64,000 nt of DNA from NCBI RefSeq assembly GCF_002879885.1, contig NZ_PNYA01000001.1, positions 369,346 through 433,345 on the forward strand, given 5' to 3'. The DNA is from Trinickia dabaoshanensis (lineage in GTDB: Bacteria; Pseudomonadota; Gammaproteobacteria; Burkholderiales; Burkholderiaceae). Below, one piece after another: positions 55,554 to 63,934 of this stretch (its first letter is position 1; the number at the start of each line of letters is the position of its first letter). The translations under genes were made by a program, and so were the position numbers. Under the pieces are notes generated by a model that saw only the letters and a list, made by a program, of their open reading frames with translations, made no database searches and was not told where the DNA came from.

Positions 55554-56966
55554 TTATTTCCCTTGCGAGTTCTTTGCCGATGCTTGCGGCGAGGCGGCCA
55601 ACGGCTCAGGCGTTGCGCCCGGCGCAGGCAAGCGGCCGCCGAGCGCTTGCTCGAGATCGGTCCGCGCCAGCCAATAGCGCTTCAATGCGTCGATATAGCG
55701 GTTCACCGCGCCGGCCTGCTCGCGCGAATCGGCGAGCAACTCGAAAACGCTAGCGAGCATCCCGTTGTAACGAAGCAGCATTTCATCGGAGATGGTCTTG
55801 CGCAGCGGTACGACGTCGTCGCGATAGTGCTTCGCGACGTCGTAGCCGATGGCGTAAGCCGAATACGATTCGCGCACTTCCGAACGCGCGTCGATAACCC
55901 TCTGCGCGAGCCGGTTCGCCGCCTGCATATAGATGGCTTGCGCGCGTGCGACCTTCGCGCTGCCCCAGTCGAAGATCGGAATCTCGACGCTGATTTCAAA
56001 GCCGGGTTCGCGCCCTTTGTCGGTCTCGTAGTTGTTCAGGTAGCCGAGGTCGAGCGCATTGACGAAGCGTGTCGCCCGCGTCAAGCCCAGCGAGGCCGCG
56101 ACGCCTTGCACGCGAAGCTTTTCCGCCTGAATGTCGAGGCGGTTTTCCATCGCGAACTGCTCGACGTCCTTCAGATCCGGGCGCTCCTTCGGCAAATCGG
56201 GCAAGCGCTCCGGCAGGCGATAGCGTGTGTCCTCGCCCCACAGCCCCATCGTTCGCGTCAGCTTTTCGCGCGCGAGCACCGCTTGCTGGCGCGCCTGCGC
56301 GAATTCGGCAACCGATTCCGTGTAGAACGCCTGCTCTCGCGCAGAGTCGAGCTTGCTGAAGTTGCCCGCTTGGCGCATGCGCGACGCCAATTCGGCTCCG
56401 GCATCGGCCGAATCGCGCACTTGCTCGGCGTAGTCGGCGGCCTGCTGCGCCGCGACCGCCTCGATATACGCGCGGCGTGTGTCGGCGGCGACTTTGAGCA
56501 TCGCATCGGCCGTCTCGAGTTTCGTCTGCTCGAAGCGGCGACCCTCGATATGCGTGGCGAGCGGCAAGGTCAAGATGCCGAGGACACTCGCCGAAATCGA
56601 TCGGCCGATGTTGAGGTCGCCGTTGCTCGCATGCGTGCGGCTAAAGGTAAATCCCGGATTGGGAAGCCGCCCCGCTTGCACTCGATCGGCTTCGGCGAGC
56701 CCGAGTTCGGCATAGGACGCCTGCAGGCCGCGATTGTTCAACAGCGCGACTTGCACGGCGTCGTCCATCGAGAGCGGCTGGGCCAGCAAGGCTTGGGTGC
56801 GCGCCGCCGCCGCGTCGCGATCGGCGTCGGTTTTCACGATGACGGCGTCTTGGCCAAGCCGCGCCTTCGCGGTGGACGACACCGCATCGAAGCCGCCGTC
56901 TTTGGAGAAGGTCGTACAACCGGCGAGCAATGCTGCGCCAAGCAGGGCCGTTGATATGAATCGCAT
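55554..56966 (-). CDS. TolC-superfamily outer-membrane factor of the copper module
   Basis: A 470-residue predicted outer-membrane lipoprotein (lipobox LLAGC). It has the repeated TolC pattern (NNRGLQASYAELGLAEAD, then GRLPNPGFTFSR; ARAQAIYMQAANRLAQRV in the second half). It differs from the NodT-type factor at 38860 and resembles those found beside copper oxidases. No RND or adaptor gene is adjacent, so the energising partner is elsewhere or the protein acts with another pump. The C-terminal tail is Pro/Ala/Gln-rich. Confidence 0.88.
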   Translation of the reverse strand: MRFISTALLGAALLAGCTTFSKDGGFDAVSSTAKARLGQDAVIVKTDADRDAAAARTQALLAQPLSMDDAVQVALLNNRGLQASYAELGLAEADRVQAGRLPNPGFTFSRTHASNGDLNIGRSISASVLGILTLPLATHIEGRRFEQTKLETADAMLKVAADTRRAYIEAVAAQQAADYAEQVRDSADAGAELASRMRQAGNFSKLDSAREQAFYTESVAEFAQARQQAVLAREKLTRTMGLWGEDTRYRLPERLPDLPKERPDLKDVEQFAMENRLDIQAEKLRVQGVAASLGLTRATRFVNALDLGYLNNYETDKGREPGFEISVEIPIFDWGSAKVARAQAIYMQAANRLAQRVIDARSEVRESYSAYAIGYDVAKHYRDDVVPLRKTISDEMLLRYNGMLASVFELLADSREQAGAVNRYIDALKRYWLARTDLEQALGGRLPAPGATPEPLAASPQASAKNSQGK

Positions 56967-57057
56967 AGATACTCTCGTCGTGAGTCATTCGGCGGGTCTA
57001 CGCGAGACCGCCGAAAGGAATGCCATATCGCGGTGGAACATCAACCGCGATGGGGGA

Positions 57058-57462
57058 TCAGACGAGGAAGTGGCGGGGAGGACGTTCGATGCCGCCGGTC
57101 AAAAACGACACGACGCCAGCGGAAGGCGGGATACGAATGGCAACGAGAGAGTTGTCCACGGGGACGGCGACAACGGGTCCGGCCGGCAACGCCGCACCGA
57201 AGCAACATGATGCGCAAGTCGAACACGCATGCGGGTGGGCGGCGTGGCCCCCCTCGTGATGATGCTCGCCGAGAGCGGCCGTCATCATGCCCATGTCGTG
57301 ATGATGCTCCGGCGCTTCGTGTCCGGCGTACAGCGCGGCGGCCGCGTTTTGCCACGCGTCCGACAATTCGGCCTTGCATTTCATCGAGACGGCCGCGTAC
57401 GACTGAACCGGAAGGCTCAGGATCAACAGCACGACGAGGAAAAGTCTGCGCCAATACGACAT
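57058..57462 (-). CDS. His/Cys-rich exported protein at the head of the copper module
   Basis: A protein of about 134 residues with a signal peptide (FLVVLLILSLPVQSYAA). The mature part has clustered metal ligands: HEAPEHHHDMGMM, GEHHHEGGHAAHPHACS and TCASCC. This pattern indicates a periplasmic metal-binding or metal-sensing protein. It is the first gene of the module, followed by the TolC-like gene 91 bases on. The start is ATG 57460-57462 or a GTG six codons earlier; neither has a strong ribosome-binding site. I do not recognise a named family with certainty. Confidence 0.65.
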   Translation of the reverse strand: MSYWRRLFLVVLLILSLPVQSYAAVSMKCKAELSDAWQNAAAALYAGHEAPEHHHDMGMMTAALGEHHHEGGHAAHPHACSTCASCCFGAALPAGPVVAVPVDNSLVAIRIPPSAGVVSFLTGGIERPPRHFLV

Positions 57463-57633
57463 GGGTGCGGAGTCTATCACGTGCGCGCCTAGCCTAACGA
57501 TTCAGGCGTAGCTGATACCATACGCGACGCCGCCGCGGCCCCCGCCGCACGCCGCTACCGTGCCGCCGATCGGCTCTTTGCTTTCGGGAAGCCTTCGTTC
57601 GGGCGGATTGCGCGCCCCAAAACTATGAACCCA

Positions 57634-57670
57634 TTAGGCTCGCTCTATCGCTTAGATAGAGACTATCGAA
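57634..57670 (+). promoter_or_regulatory. OxyR-like binding site upstream of ahpC
   Basis: TTAG-N7-CTAT-N7-ATAG-N7-CGAA, all three spacers exactly seven bases, matches the four-part OxyR motif (ATAG-N7-CTAT-N7-ATAG-N7-CTAT) well at the central pair and partly at the outer ones. It ends 81 bases before the ahpC start. Peroxide control through OxyR is the expected mode for this operon. Confidence 0.5.
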
Positions 57671-57751
57671 TTGCGTTTCTCAAGAGTTTTCGTCAATATA
57701 GAGCCTGTCAGACGAAATCGTTCCACCCCACCCACTGTTCGAGGAAACTTC

Positions 57752-58315
57752 ATGTCGCTTATCAACACCCAAGTTCAACCGTTCAAAGCACAAGCGTTCC
57801 ACAACGGCAAGTTCGTCGAAGTCACGGAACAGTCGCTCCTGGGCAAATGGTCGGTCGTGATCTTCATGCCGGCCGCGTTCACGTTCAACTGCCCGACCGA
57901 AGTCGAAGATGCGGCGGAAAACTACGCCGAATTCCAAAAGGCCGGCGCTGAAGTCTATATCGTCACGACCGACACGCACTTCTCGCACAAGGTGTGGCAC
58001 GAAACGTCGGAAGCCGTGGGCAAGGCAAAGTTCCCGCTCGTTGGCGACCCGACGCACCACCTGACGAACGCCTTCGGCGTGCATATCCCGGAAGAAGGCC
58101 TCGCACTGCGCGGCACGTTCATCATCAATCCGGAAGGCACGATCAAGACGATGGAAGTGCATGACAACGCGATCGCCCGCGACGTCTCGGAAACGCTGCG
58201 CAAGCTGAAGGCCGCGCAATTCGTCGCCGCCAACCCCGGCCAAGTGTGCCCGGCCAAGTGGAAGGAAGGCGCGAAGACGCTGACCCCGTCGCTCGACCTG
58301 GTCGGCAAGATCTAA
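57752..58315 (+). CDS. ahpC: AhpC: alkyl hydroperoxide reductase peroxidase subunit
   Basis: A 187-residue typical 2-Cys peroxiredoxin. The peroxidatic C47 is in FTFNCPTE and the resolving C166 in GQVCPAKW; both are needed. It reduces hydrogen peroxide and organic peroxides in the cytoplasm and is re-reduced by AhpF, encoded next. The start at 57752 follows GAGGA and matches family length; the frame extends 27 codons upstream without support. Codon use is more biased than in the neighbours, as expected for a highly expressed gene. Confidence 0.96.
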   Translation: MSLINTQVQPFKAQAFHNGKFVEVTEQSLLGKWSVVIFMPAAFTFNCPTEVEDAAENYAEFQKAGAEVYIVTTDTHFSHKVWHETSEAVGKAKFPLVGDPTHHLTNAFGVHIPEEGLALRGTFIINPEGTIKTMEVHDNAIARDVSETLRKLKAAQFVAANPGQVCPAKWKEGAKTLTPSLDLVGKI

Positions 58316-58330
58316 GCGTGACCCTTCTCC

Positions 58331-58381
58331 GTCAATCGAATTGACGAATTGACGGGCCGGCCGGGGCTCGCTCCGGCCGGC
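58331..58381 (+). promoter_or_regulatory. Double hairpin between ahpC and ahpF
   Basis: Two stems follow ahpC: GTCAAT-CGA-ATTGAC (58331-58345) and a 9-base GC stem GCCGGCCGG (58356-58364) with CCGGCCGGC (58373-58381). They lie in the 110-base gap before ahpF. A partial terminator or RNA-stability element that lets AhpC be made in excess over AhpF is the most likely role. Confidence 0.6.
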
Positions 58382-58425
58382 GTCGAAACAGCAAGTCCGC
58401 AACTTTTCAAGCATCGAGGATCATC

Positions 58426-60024
58426 ATGTTGGACGACAGCCTCAAGGGCCAACTTCAGGCCTATCTGCAACGCGTGACCCAGCCGTTCGAAATCGTGGCA
58501 TCGCTGGACGAGCAAGCAAGCTCGCGCGAACTCGAAGAACTGCTTCAAACCATCGCCGGGCTGTCGGACAAGATCACCGTGCGCACCGACGGCAACGATG
58601 CGCGCAAGCCGTCCTTCAGCCTAAACCGCGTCGGCGGCGACCAAAGCCTGCGCTTTGCGGCGATCCCGCTCGGCCACGAATTCACCTCGCTCGTACTCGC
58701 CCTGCTCTGGACCGGCGGCCATCCGCCCAAGGTCGAGCCGGAACTCATCGAGCAAATCAAAGCCCTCGACGGCGACTATCGCTTCGAGGTCTACATGTCG
58801 CTCTCGTGCCACAACTGCCCGGACGTCGTCCAGGCGCTGAGCGTGATGGCCGTGCTGAACCCGCGCGTCCAAACCGTCGTGATCGACGGCGCCTTGTTCC
58901 AAAGCGAAGTGGACAGCCGTCAGATCATGGCCGTGCCGAGCGTGTATCTGAACGGCGAGATGTTCGGCGCCGGACGCATGGATCTCGCGGAAATCGTCGC
59001 CAAGCTCGACACCGGCTCGGCCGAGCGCGAGGCAGCCAAGCTCGACGCCAAGGACGCGTTCGACGTCCTGATCGTCGGCGGTGGCCCTGCAGCGTCGGCC
59101 GCGGCGGTCTATGCCGCGCGCAAGGGTATCGACACCGGCATCGCCGTGGAACGCATGGGCGGCCAGGTCAACGACACGCTTTCGATCGAGAATTACATCT
59201 CGGTGCTCGAAACCGATGGCCCGAAGTTCTCCGCGGCGCTCGAGGCGCAAGTGCGCCACTACGGCGTCGAGATCATGTCGCAGCAACGCGCCGTCGAATT
59301 GATTCCGGCCACGGAGCCGGGCGGTCTCGTGAGCGTGCGGATGGAAAACGGCGGCACGCTCAAGAGCCGCAGCGTCATCGTCTCCACCGGCGCGCGCTGG
59401 CGCAACGTGAACGTGCCCGGCGAGCAGGAGTACAAGAACAAGGGCGTGGCCTACTGCCCGCACTGCGACGGCCCGCTGTTCAAGGGCAAGCGTGTCGCCG
59501 TGATCGGCGGCGGCAACTCGGGCGTCGAAGCGGCGATCGATCTGGCCGGTATCGTCGAGCATGTGACGTTGATCGAGTTCGCCGACCAGCTCAAGGCCGA
59601 CGCCGTGTTGGTGGCCAAGCTCGGCAGCCTGCCCAACGTAACCGTGCGAACCAACGCGCAGACGACCGAAATCACCGGTGACGGCAATAAGGTCAACGGT
59701 CTGTCCTACAAGGATCGCGCGAGCGGCGCGGAGCATACGGTTGCGCTCGAAGGCGTGTTCGTCCAGATCGGCCTCGTGCCCAATACCGAATGGCTCAAGG
59801 GCACGGTGGAGCTGAGCCGATTCGGCGAGATCGTGGTGGACGCCAAGGGGCAAACCAACGTGCCCGGCGTGTTCGCCGCCGGTGACTGCACGACGGTGCC
59901 GTACAAGCAGATCGTGATCGCGGCGGGTGACGGTGCGAAGGCGGCGCTGAGCGCGTTCGATTACCTGATCCGTACGCCCGAAGTGCCCGAGCCGGTCAAG
60001 GCCGCGAGTGCGGCCGCGGCTTGA
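58426..60024 (+). CDS. ahpF: AhpF: NADH-dependent peroxiredoxin reductase
   Basis: A 532-residue flavoprotein. The N-terminal two-fold thioredoxin-like domain carries the redox pair in C128-H-N-C131. The FAD domain begins [22 protein letters not shown]. The second redox pair is CPHC at 344-347 ([13 protein letters not shown]), and the NADH-binding motif is [17 protein letters not shown]. The C-terminal [20 protein letters not shown] completes FAD binding. It transfers electrons from NADH to AhpC. It is followed by a strong terminator, so ahpCF is a two-gene unit. The long opposite-strand frame is a shadow. Confidence 0.96.
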   Translation: MLDDSLKGQLQAYLQRVTQPFEIVASLDEQASSRELEELLQTIAGLSDKITVRTDGNDARKPSFSLNRVGGDQSLRFAAIPLGHEFTSLVLALLWTGGHPPKVEPELIEQIKALDGDYRFEVYMSLSCHNCPDVVQALSVMAVLNPRVQTVVIDGALFQSEVDSRQIMAVPSVYLNGEMFGAGRMDLAEIVAKLDTGSAEREAAKLDAKDAFDVLIVGGGPAASAAAVYAARKGIDTGIAVERMGGQVNDTLSIENYISVLETDGPKFSAALEAQVRHYGVEIMSQQRAVELIPATEPGGLVSVRMENGGTLKSRSVIVSTGARWRNVNVPGEQEYKNKGVAYCPHCDGPLFKGKRVAVIGGGNSGVEAAIDLAGIVEHVTLIEFADQLKADAVLVAKLGSLPNVTVRTNAQTTEITGDGNKVNGLSYKDRASGAEHTVALEGVFVQIGLVPNTEWLKGTVELSRFGEIVVDAKGQTNVPGVFAAGDCTTVPYKQIVIAAGDGAKAALSAFDYLIRTPEVPEPVKAASAAAA

Positions 60025-60049
60025 ACGCAAGGCTTGATCGATAGAACGA

Positions 60050-60073
60050 ATGCCCGCGCAAGCGGGCATTTTT
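60050..60073 (+). terminator. Rho-independent terminator of ahpCF
   Basis: ATGCCCGC, loop GCAA, GCGGGCAT followed by T-rich bases (TTTT): an 8-base perfect GC stem with a short U-tail, 26 bases after the ahpF stop. This is the clearest intrinsic terminator in the window. Confidence 0.9.
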
Positions 60074-60158
60074 GTCGATCATCAAGCGGCCGTTCGCGCG
60101 CTGACGCGATCGACGAGCGCCGCCGCCACCGCATGGGCCGACAATTACAGCACATCGC

Positions 60159-60416
60159 CTAAGCGCCGCGTATTTCCACCATCGCCTCGATTTCGACGGC
60201 AAAGCCTTTCGGCAACGATTTGACGCCGATCGCCGAGCGCGTATGCTGCCCTCGCCGGTCGAACACTTGAACCAATAAATCCGAGCAGCCGTTGACGACC
60301 TCGGTGTGTTCGGTAAAGTCCTCCACCGCATCATGAGCGGCGACCGAGCCAAAAACCGATTTATTGCTCGTGGCGTCATGTTGATATCGGCGCCTCATCG
60401 TACTGATCTGGATCAA
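60159..60416 (-). pseudogene. Truncated RidA/YjgF-family remnant
   Basis: An 85-codon frame whose last ~55 residues (from about VEDFTEHTEVVNGCSDLLV, continuing to RSAIGVKSLPKGFAVEIEA and MVEI) are recognisably the C-terminal half of a RidA/YjgF-family deaminase-like protein. The first ~28 codons are unrelated and lack the N-terminal beta-strands. No RidA-like sequence is visible in the other frames further upstream, so the 5' half appears deleted. No ribosome-binding site is seen. I infer a degraded gene; an unusual small functional protein cannot be excluded. Confidence 0.55.
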
Positions 60417-60529
60417 CGTAGCGCGGTACTCGATGCGCTAGCTTGCATAGCGAGCCCGGTGCAGACGAACCGAATCGCAGGCAACCCGCGCGTATTCGAC
60501 GGCCCGAGCCAAAACCAGCCCCACCTCGT

Positions 60530-60835
60530 ATGCGCCCGCTTTATTCCGTCCGCTTCGTGCTGGCCTCTACGCTCTTCATCGTGCTCACGGCGGCCCGGGC
60601 AGGTCCGTGGCACGCGGCGTCGCCCAATACTTATGGGTGGCGGTTGATGACGCCTCAAGAGCGAGAGGAGCACCAGCGCCGCATGCGCGGCTTTACTGCG
60701 TACGAGGAATGCAAGGCCTATCAAGCCAAGCATCACGCGCTCATGGCCGAACGTGCGCAGCAAGCAGGGTTGCGGCTAGCACCTCGCCCCGATTCGGGTT
60801 GCGAACAATTGCGCGCAAGAGGCCGATTGCAATGA
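60530..60835 (+). CDS. Small exported hypothetical protein of the redox module
   Basis: A 101-residue protein with a signal peptide (VRFVLASTLFIVLTAARAG). The mature part contains NTYGWRLMTPQEREEHQRR, then GFTAYEECKAYQAKHHAL, a helical pattern seen in many short periplasmic proteins of Burkholderiaceae found next to ferric-reductase-like genes. It includes two Cys. Function unknown. The stop overlaps the start of the membrane reductase gene (ATGA), so it is part of the same operon. Start chosen at 60530 because the upstream 29 codons are low-complexity. Confidence 0.65.
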   Translation: MRPLYSVRFVLASTLFIVLTAARAGPWHAASPNTYGWRLMTPQEREEHQRRMRGFTAYEECKAYQAKHHALMAERAQQAGLRLAPRPDSGCEQLRARGRLQ

Positions 60836-62106
60836 GCCTCGAGCCGAGCGAACGCAGGCAACGCGTGCCCATCATCTCCATCCTCGCCTTGGCGTCGGCG
60901 CTGCTGCTTTGGTGGTCGTTCCCGAGCGAGTTGCCGCTGTGGCGCGGCATCGCGATCGTCAGTGCTTGGCTCGGCACCGCCATGCTGGCCGTCTGCACCG
61001 TTCTCATGGTTCGCGAGCCCCATCTCGCTCGCGCGCTGGGCGGGCTCGAGCGCTGCTATCTCTGGCACCACCGCTTTGGCGTCTTTGCTTATCTCGCGGT
61101 CGTCGTGCATCCGCTCGCGCTCGCCTTGGACGGCTGGACGGAATCGCCCCATGTGGCGTGGGCCTCGCTGGCTCCGTGGTTGTTGGCATGGCCCGTATGG
61201 CTTGGCTGGGGTGCACTCGTTCTGATCATGGGCGGACTGGCGGCCACGTTCAACCGGCGGCTGACCTACCGTCGCTGGCGAGGCTTGCACCACTTGTTGG
61301 GCATCGGCGTGCTGCTCGCCTTCTCTCACGTGTGGATACTGCTCGGCGAGCCCGCCCCGCCGCTCGGCATCGTGGCGATCGGCGTACTCGCCCTCAGTTG
61401 GAGACTCCTAGCGGCTGACCTCGGCCTCGCAGCGCTGCCCTACCGCGTCACCGCCGTGGGTCATCCGGCGGCCGGCGTGATCGAGGCTTCGATTGCGCCC
61501 CGCGGCGCCGCACTCGCCGTCGTGCCCGGACAGTTCGTGCTCGCCGCCTTCGATCGCGACCCGCACTACCGCGGCTGCGGCGAATATCATCCGTTCACGG
61601 TTAGCGCGATTGAAGCGGAGCACCGCCTGCGCGTCACCGTCAAAGGGCTGGGCTCTTGCTCGACGCGGCTGCAAGCGCTCGAGCCCGGTGCGTTGCTACG
61701 ACTGCAAGGGCCCTTCGGCAGTTTTCTATCGGAGGCCGCCGATCGGCCCGAGCTCTGGATCGCGGGCGGTATCGGCATTACGCCGTTCATCGCGGCGTTG
61801 CGCGCTGAACCGCGTGTGACGCCTACCACGCTGATCTATCTCTATCGCACGGCCGCCGATGCGGCTTTCCTCGAAGAGCTCGCGTCGCTGGCCAGCAAAG
61901 ATGCGAATTTCAAACTCATCGCCAATGCCACCGGCGATCGTCCCCCTGCGGTCGAAACGTTGACGGCCGGCATCGCGCAACTGACCGAGCGTCGCGTTTA
62001 TCTCTGCGGGCCCGCGGCGATGGTCGATGCGATGACACGTGGGCTCATCGAGCTCGGCACGCCGCCCGGAAACATTCGCTACGAGCGATTCGACTTCCGC
62101 CTATGA
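60832..62106 (+). CDS. Ferric-reductase-like transmembrane protein with FAD/NAD(P)H domain
   Basis: A 424-residue membrane oxidoreductase. Residues ~15-205 hold six hydrophobic segments with haem-ligand candidates H80/H81 (RCYLWHHRFG), H94 (VVHPLAL), H145/H146 (GLHHLLG) and H158 (SHVWIL). The C-terminal half is a ferredoxin-NADP reductase-like domain: YHPFTVSAI for FAD binding, GPFGSFL, GGIGITPFIAAL for the nucleotide, and VYLCGPAAM. It resembles FRE/NOX-type ferric reductases and should carry electrons from cytoplasmic NAD(P)H across the membrane. It is sandwiched between a small exported protein and a cytochrome b5-like protein, both overlapping by 4 bases. Confidence 0.88.
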   Translation: MSLEPSERRQRVPIISILALASALLLWWSFPSELPLWRGIAIVSAWLGTAMLAVCTVLMVREPHLARALGGLERCYLWHHRFGVFAYLAVVVHPLALALDGWTESPHVAWASLAPWLLAWPVWLGWGALVLIMGGLAATFNRRLTYRRWRGLHHLLGIGVLLAFSHVWILLGEPAPPLGIVAIGVLALSWRLLAADLGLAALPYRVTAVGHPAAGVIEASIAPRGAALAVVPGQFVLAAFDRDPHYRGCGEYHPFTVSAIEAEHRLRVTVKGLGSCSTRLQALEPGALLRLQGPFGSFLSEAADRPELWIAGGIGITPFIAALRAEPRVTPTTLIYLYRTAADAAFLEELASLASKDANFKLIANATGDRPPAVETLTAGIAQLTERRVYLCGPAAMVDAMTRGLIELGTPPGNIRYERFDFRL

Positions 62107-62471
62107 TGCGCACGCTCTTCACCGCCGCTACCGTGATCTTCTGGCTCGCCGTCGGAACGTTTTGGGTGGCCGATCGCTGGATCGCCAAGGACACGGTTGA
62201 ACACGACTTAACCGCGGCCGATGGGACGTGGACGCTCGCGCAAATCGCCGGGCACGATCGGCCCGAGGACTGCTGGATGGCGATCGATGGCGCTGTGTTC
62301 GATCTCACGTCCTACCTGCCGCGGCATCCATCGAACCCTGCGATCGTCCTGCCGTGGTGCGGCAAGGATGCAACCCAGGCTTACCATACGAAAACCAAGG
62401 GTCGGCCGCATTCGTCTTACGCCGATCGGCTGCTATCCGAGCTTCGCATCGGCACGCTGAAACGGCCGTGA
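62103..62471 (+). CDS. Membrane-anchored cytochrome b5-domain protein
   Basis: A 122-residue protein with one N-terminal hydrophobic anchor (LFTAATVIFWLAVGTFWVAD) and a cytochrome b5 fold facing the periplasm. The haem ligands are the first His in LPRHPSN and a second in AYHTKTKG; WTLAQIAGHDRPEDCWMAI and VFDLTSYLP are also typical. The start overlaps the reductase stop (ATGA). Together with the reductase it makes a short electron chain: NAD(P)H to flavin to membrane haem to b5 haem. The terminal acceptor is unknown. Confidence 0.88.
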   Translation: MMRTLFTAATVIFWLAVGTFWVADRWIAKDTVEHDLTAADGTWTLAQIAGHDRPEDCWMAIDGAVFDLTSYLPRHPSNPAIVLPWCGKDATQAYHTKTKGRPHSSYADRLLSELRIGTLKRP

Positions 62472-62531
62472 ATGCGGCGCCGCCGGGCAGGCGCCACACA
62501 CATCGGCGAGCGATGGAGCCCGCTGCAAAAT

Positions 62532-63596
62532 CTATGATTCGTCTGCAGCGAGAAACTGCGCGATATCGCGCACGGTATCCCGGGCACCGCGCATGACGCC
62601 GATCAACGTCGCCGACGCCGCGCCGCACCATTCACCGTATCCCACCAACCACAAACGCGGCTCCCCCATAGCGCGCGTCCCCTCGGTCCTCGGTACTCCA
62701 TCCGCGTCTCGGATCAGCAGTGAGTCCACGTGACGGAGCGCGGGCCGAAAGCCGGTACACCAGAGCACGGCATCGACGCGAGAACGGGTGCCGTCGGGCC
62801 ACACCACGCCGTCTGCCTCGAAGTGCGTAAACGGCCGCACCGAGTGCAGCGCGCCCCGCTCGCGCGCCGCTCGCACGGGCGGCACCATGACGATATCGCC
62901 GAGTCCTCCTACCGGAGCCGCGCCCGCTTGCCCATCCCTCGCGGCTTTCCATCGCGCAGTCGCCCGTTCGAAGAGGACTTGGCCATCGACGTCGTCCGGA
63001 AGAAACGCGGGCTCGTCCAACGTCACCCACGTGGCATTGCAAAGCGCCGATATCTCCGCCAAGATCTGCGCGCCCGAATTGCCGCCGCCGACCACCAAGA
63101 CGTTTTGTCCGCGCAGCTCGAGCGGATTTCGATACCACGCCGAATGGACTTGGCGACCCCGAAACGCCGCGCGCCCCGGGTAGTCGGGGATGTAGGGGGC
63201 ACTCCAAGTACCGGTGGCGCTGACCACGGCCTTTGCGGAGAAGTCCCCTTGCCGAGCGCGCACGAGCAGTCGGCCCGGAATACGTGAAACCGACTCCACG
63301 TGTACCGGGCGACGAATCGGGAATCGATAGCGGTCCTCGTATTTCGCTAGATAGTCGATGACCTCATCGCGCGATGGATACGTTGCCTGCGATGCAGGCA
63401 TCGGCCAGCCCGGCAGCGAACTCCACTGCGCCGGCGAGAACAGGTGCAGCGAATCCCAGGTATGCCGCCATGCGCCTCCCGGTGCAGGCTGGTCGTCCAG
63501 AACGATGTAATCGATCGCCCCTCGACGCAAAAAATATGAAGTGGCGAGCCCGGCTTGGCCGCCGCCGATCACTACGACATCGACTTCAGTAACCAT
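62532..63596 (-). CDS. ArsO-like flavin-dependent monooxygenase/oxidoreductase
   Basis: A 354-residue cytoplasmic flavoprotein. The FAD motif is [17 protein letters not shown], the NADPH motif is [15 protein letters not shown], and the sequences [20 protein letters not shown] and PGWPMPAS are typical of the ArsO subgroup of flavin-containing monooxygenases often found in arsenic islands. No arsR, arsC or arsenite permease is present here, so an arsenic link is only inference. It is convergent with the redox module (61 bases apart). Confidence 0.82.
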   Translation of the reverse strand: MVTEVDVVVIGGGQAGLATSYFLRRGAIDYIVLDDQPAPGGAWRHTWDSLHLFSPAQWSSLPGWPMPASQATYPSRDEVIDYLAKYEDRYRFPIRRPVHVESVSRIPGRLLVRARQGDFSAKAVVSATGTWSAPYIPDYPGRAAFRGRQVHSAWYRNPLELRGQNVLVVGGGNSGAQILAEISALCNATWVTLDEPAFLPDDVDGQVLFERATARWKAARDGQAGAAPVGGLGDIVMVPPVRAARERGALHSVRPFTHFEADGVVWPDGTRSRVDAVLWCTGFRPALRHVDSLLIRDADGVPRTEGTRAMGEPRLWLVGYGEWCGAASATLIGVMRGARDTVRDIAQFLAADES

Positions 63597-63934
63597 CGTG
63601 TTCTCGACTAGTCGTTCATCTGAAGTGGAGTATCGAGCCCCGGCATTCTTTCCTCAGCGCAGAGCCTGCGGACGCGGTTTCGTATGAAGTAATTCCGGCC
63701 GGTTTCGCGCATGAATCGGCCGAATGCTGCGGCGCAATTGTTGTATCGAATATGTCATAGCCTTGCGTCGATGGCTAATGCCTCAGCCAGCGCTCGAGCC
63801 CGTCGCGCAATGGAAAACGGTGCGAGCGCGCACGCGGGGGCGTTGCTTCCGGATACAAACGGTAACGACATTGTATTCCTCGGGGACGGCTTTCTCGGAC
63901 AATGCGATCGTAGGCACTTGATCAGGGGATTTAA
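63597..63934. other. Intergenic region before the last gene
   Basis: About 340 bases with no convincing gene. Short plus-strand frames (63711-63938, 63724-63921) are Ala/Arg-rich without a ribosome-binding site. The divergent promoters of the ArsO-like gene and of the exported protein at 63935 must lie here, but I cannot assign -35/-10 boxes. Confidence 0.4.

Noticed and set aside
59639..59655. GTAACC followed by CGAA inside ahpF
   Set aside because: Spacing is only three bases and it lies in a coding region; not a sigma-F promoter.
58621..60069. 482-codon frame antisense to ahpF
   Set aside because: AhpF motifs are complete on the other strand; the antisense product has no recognisable domain.
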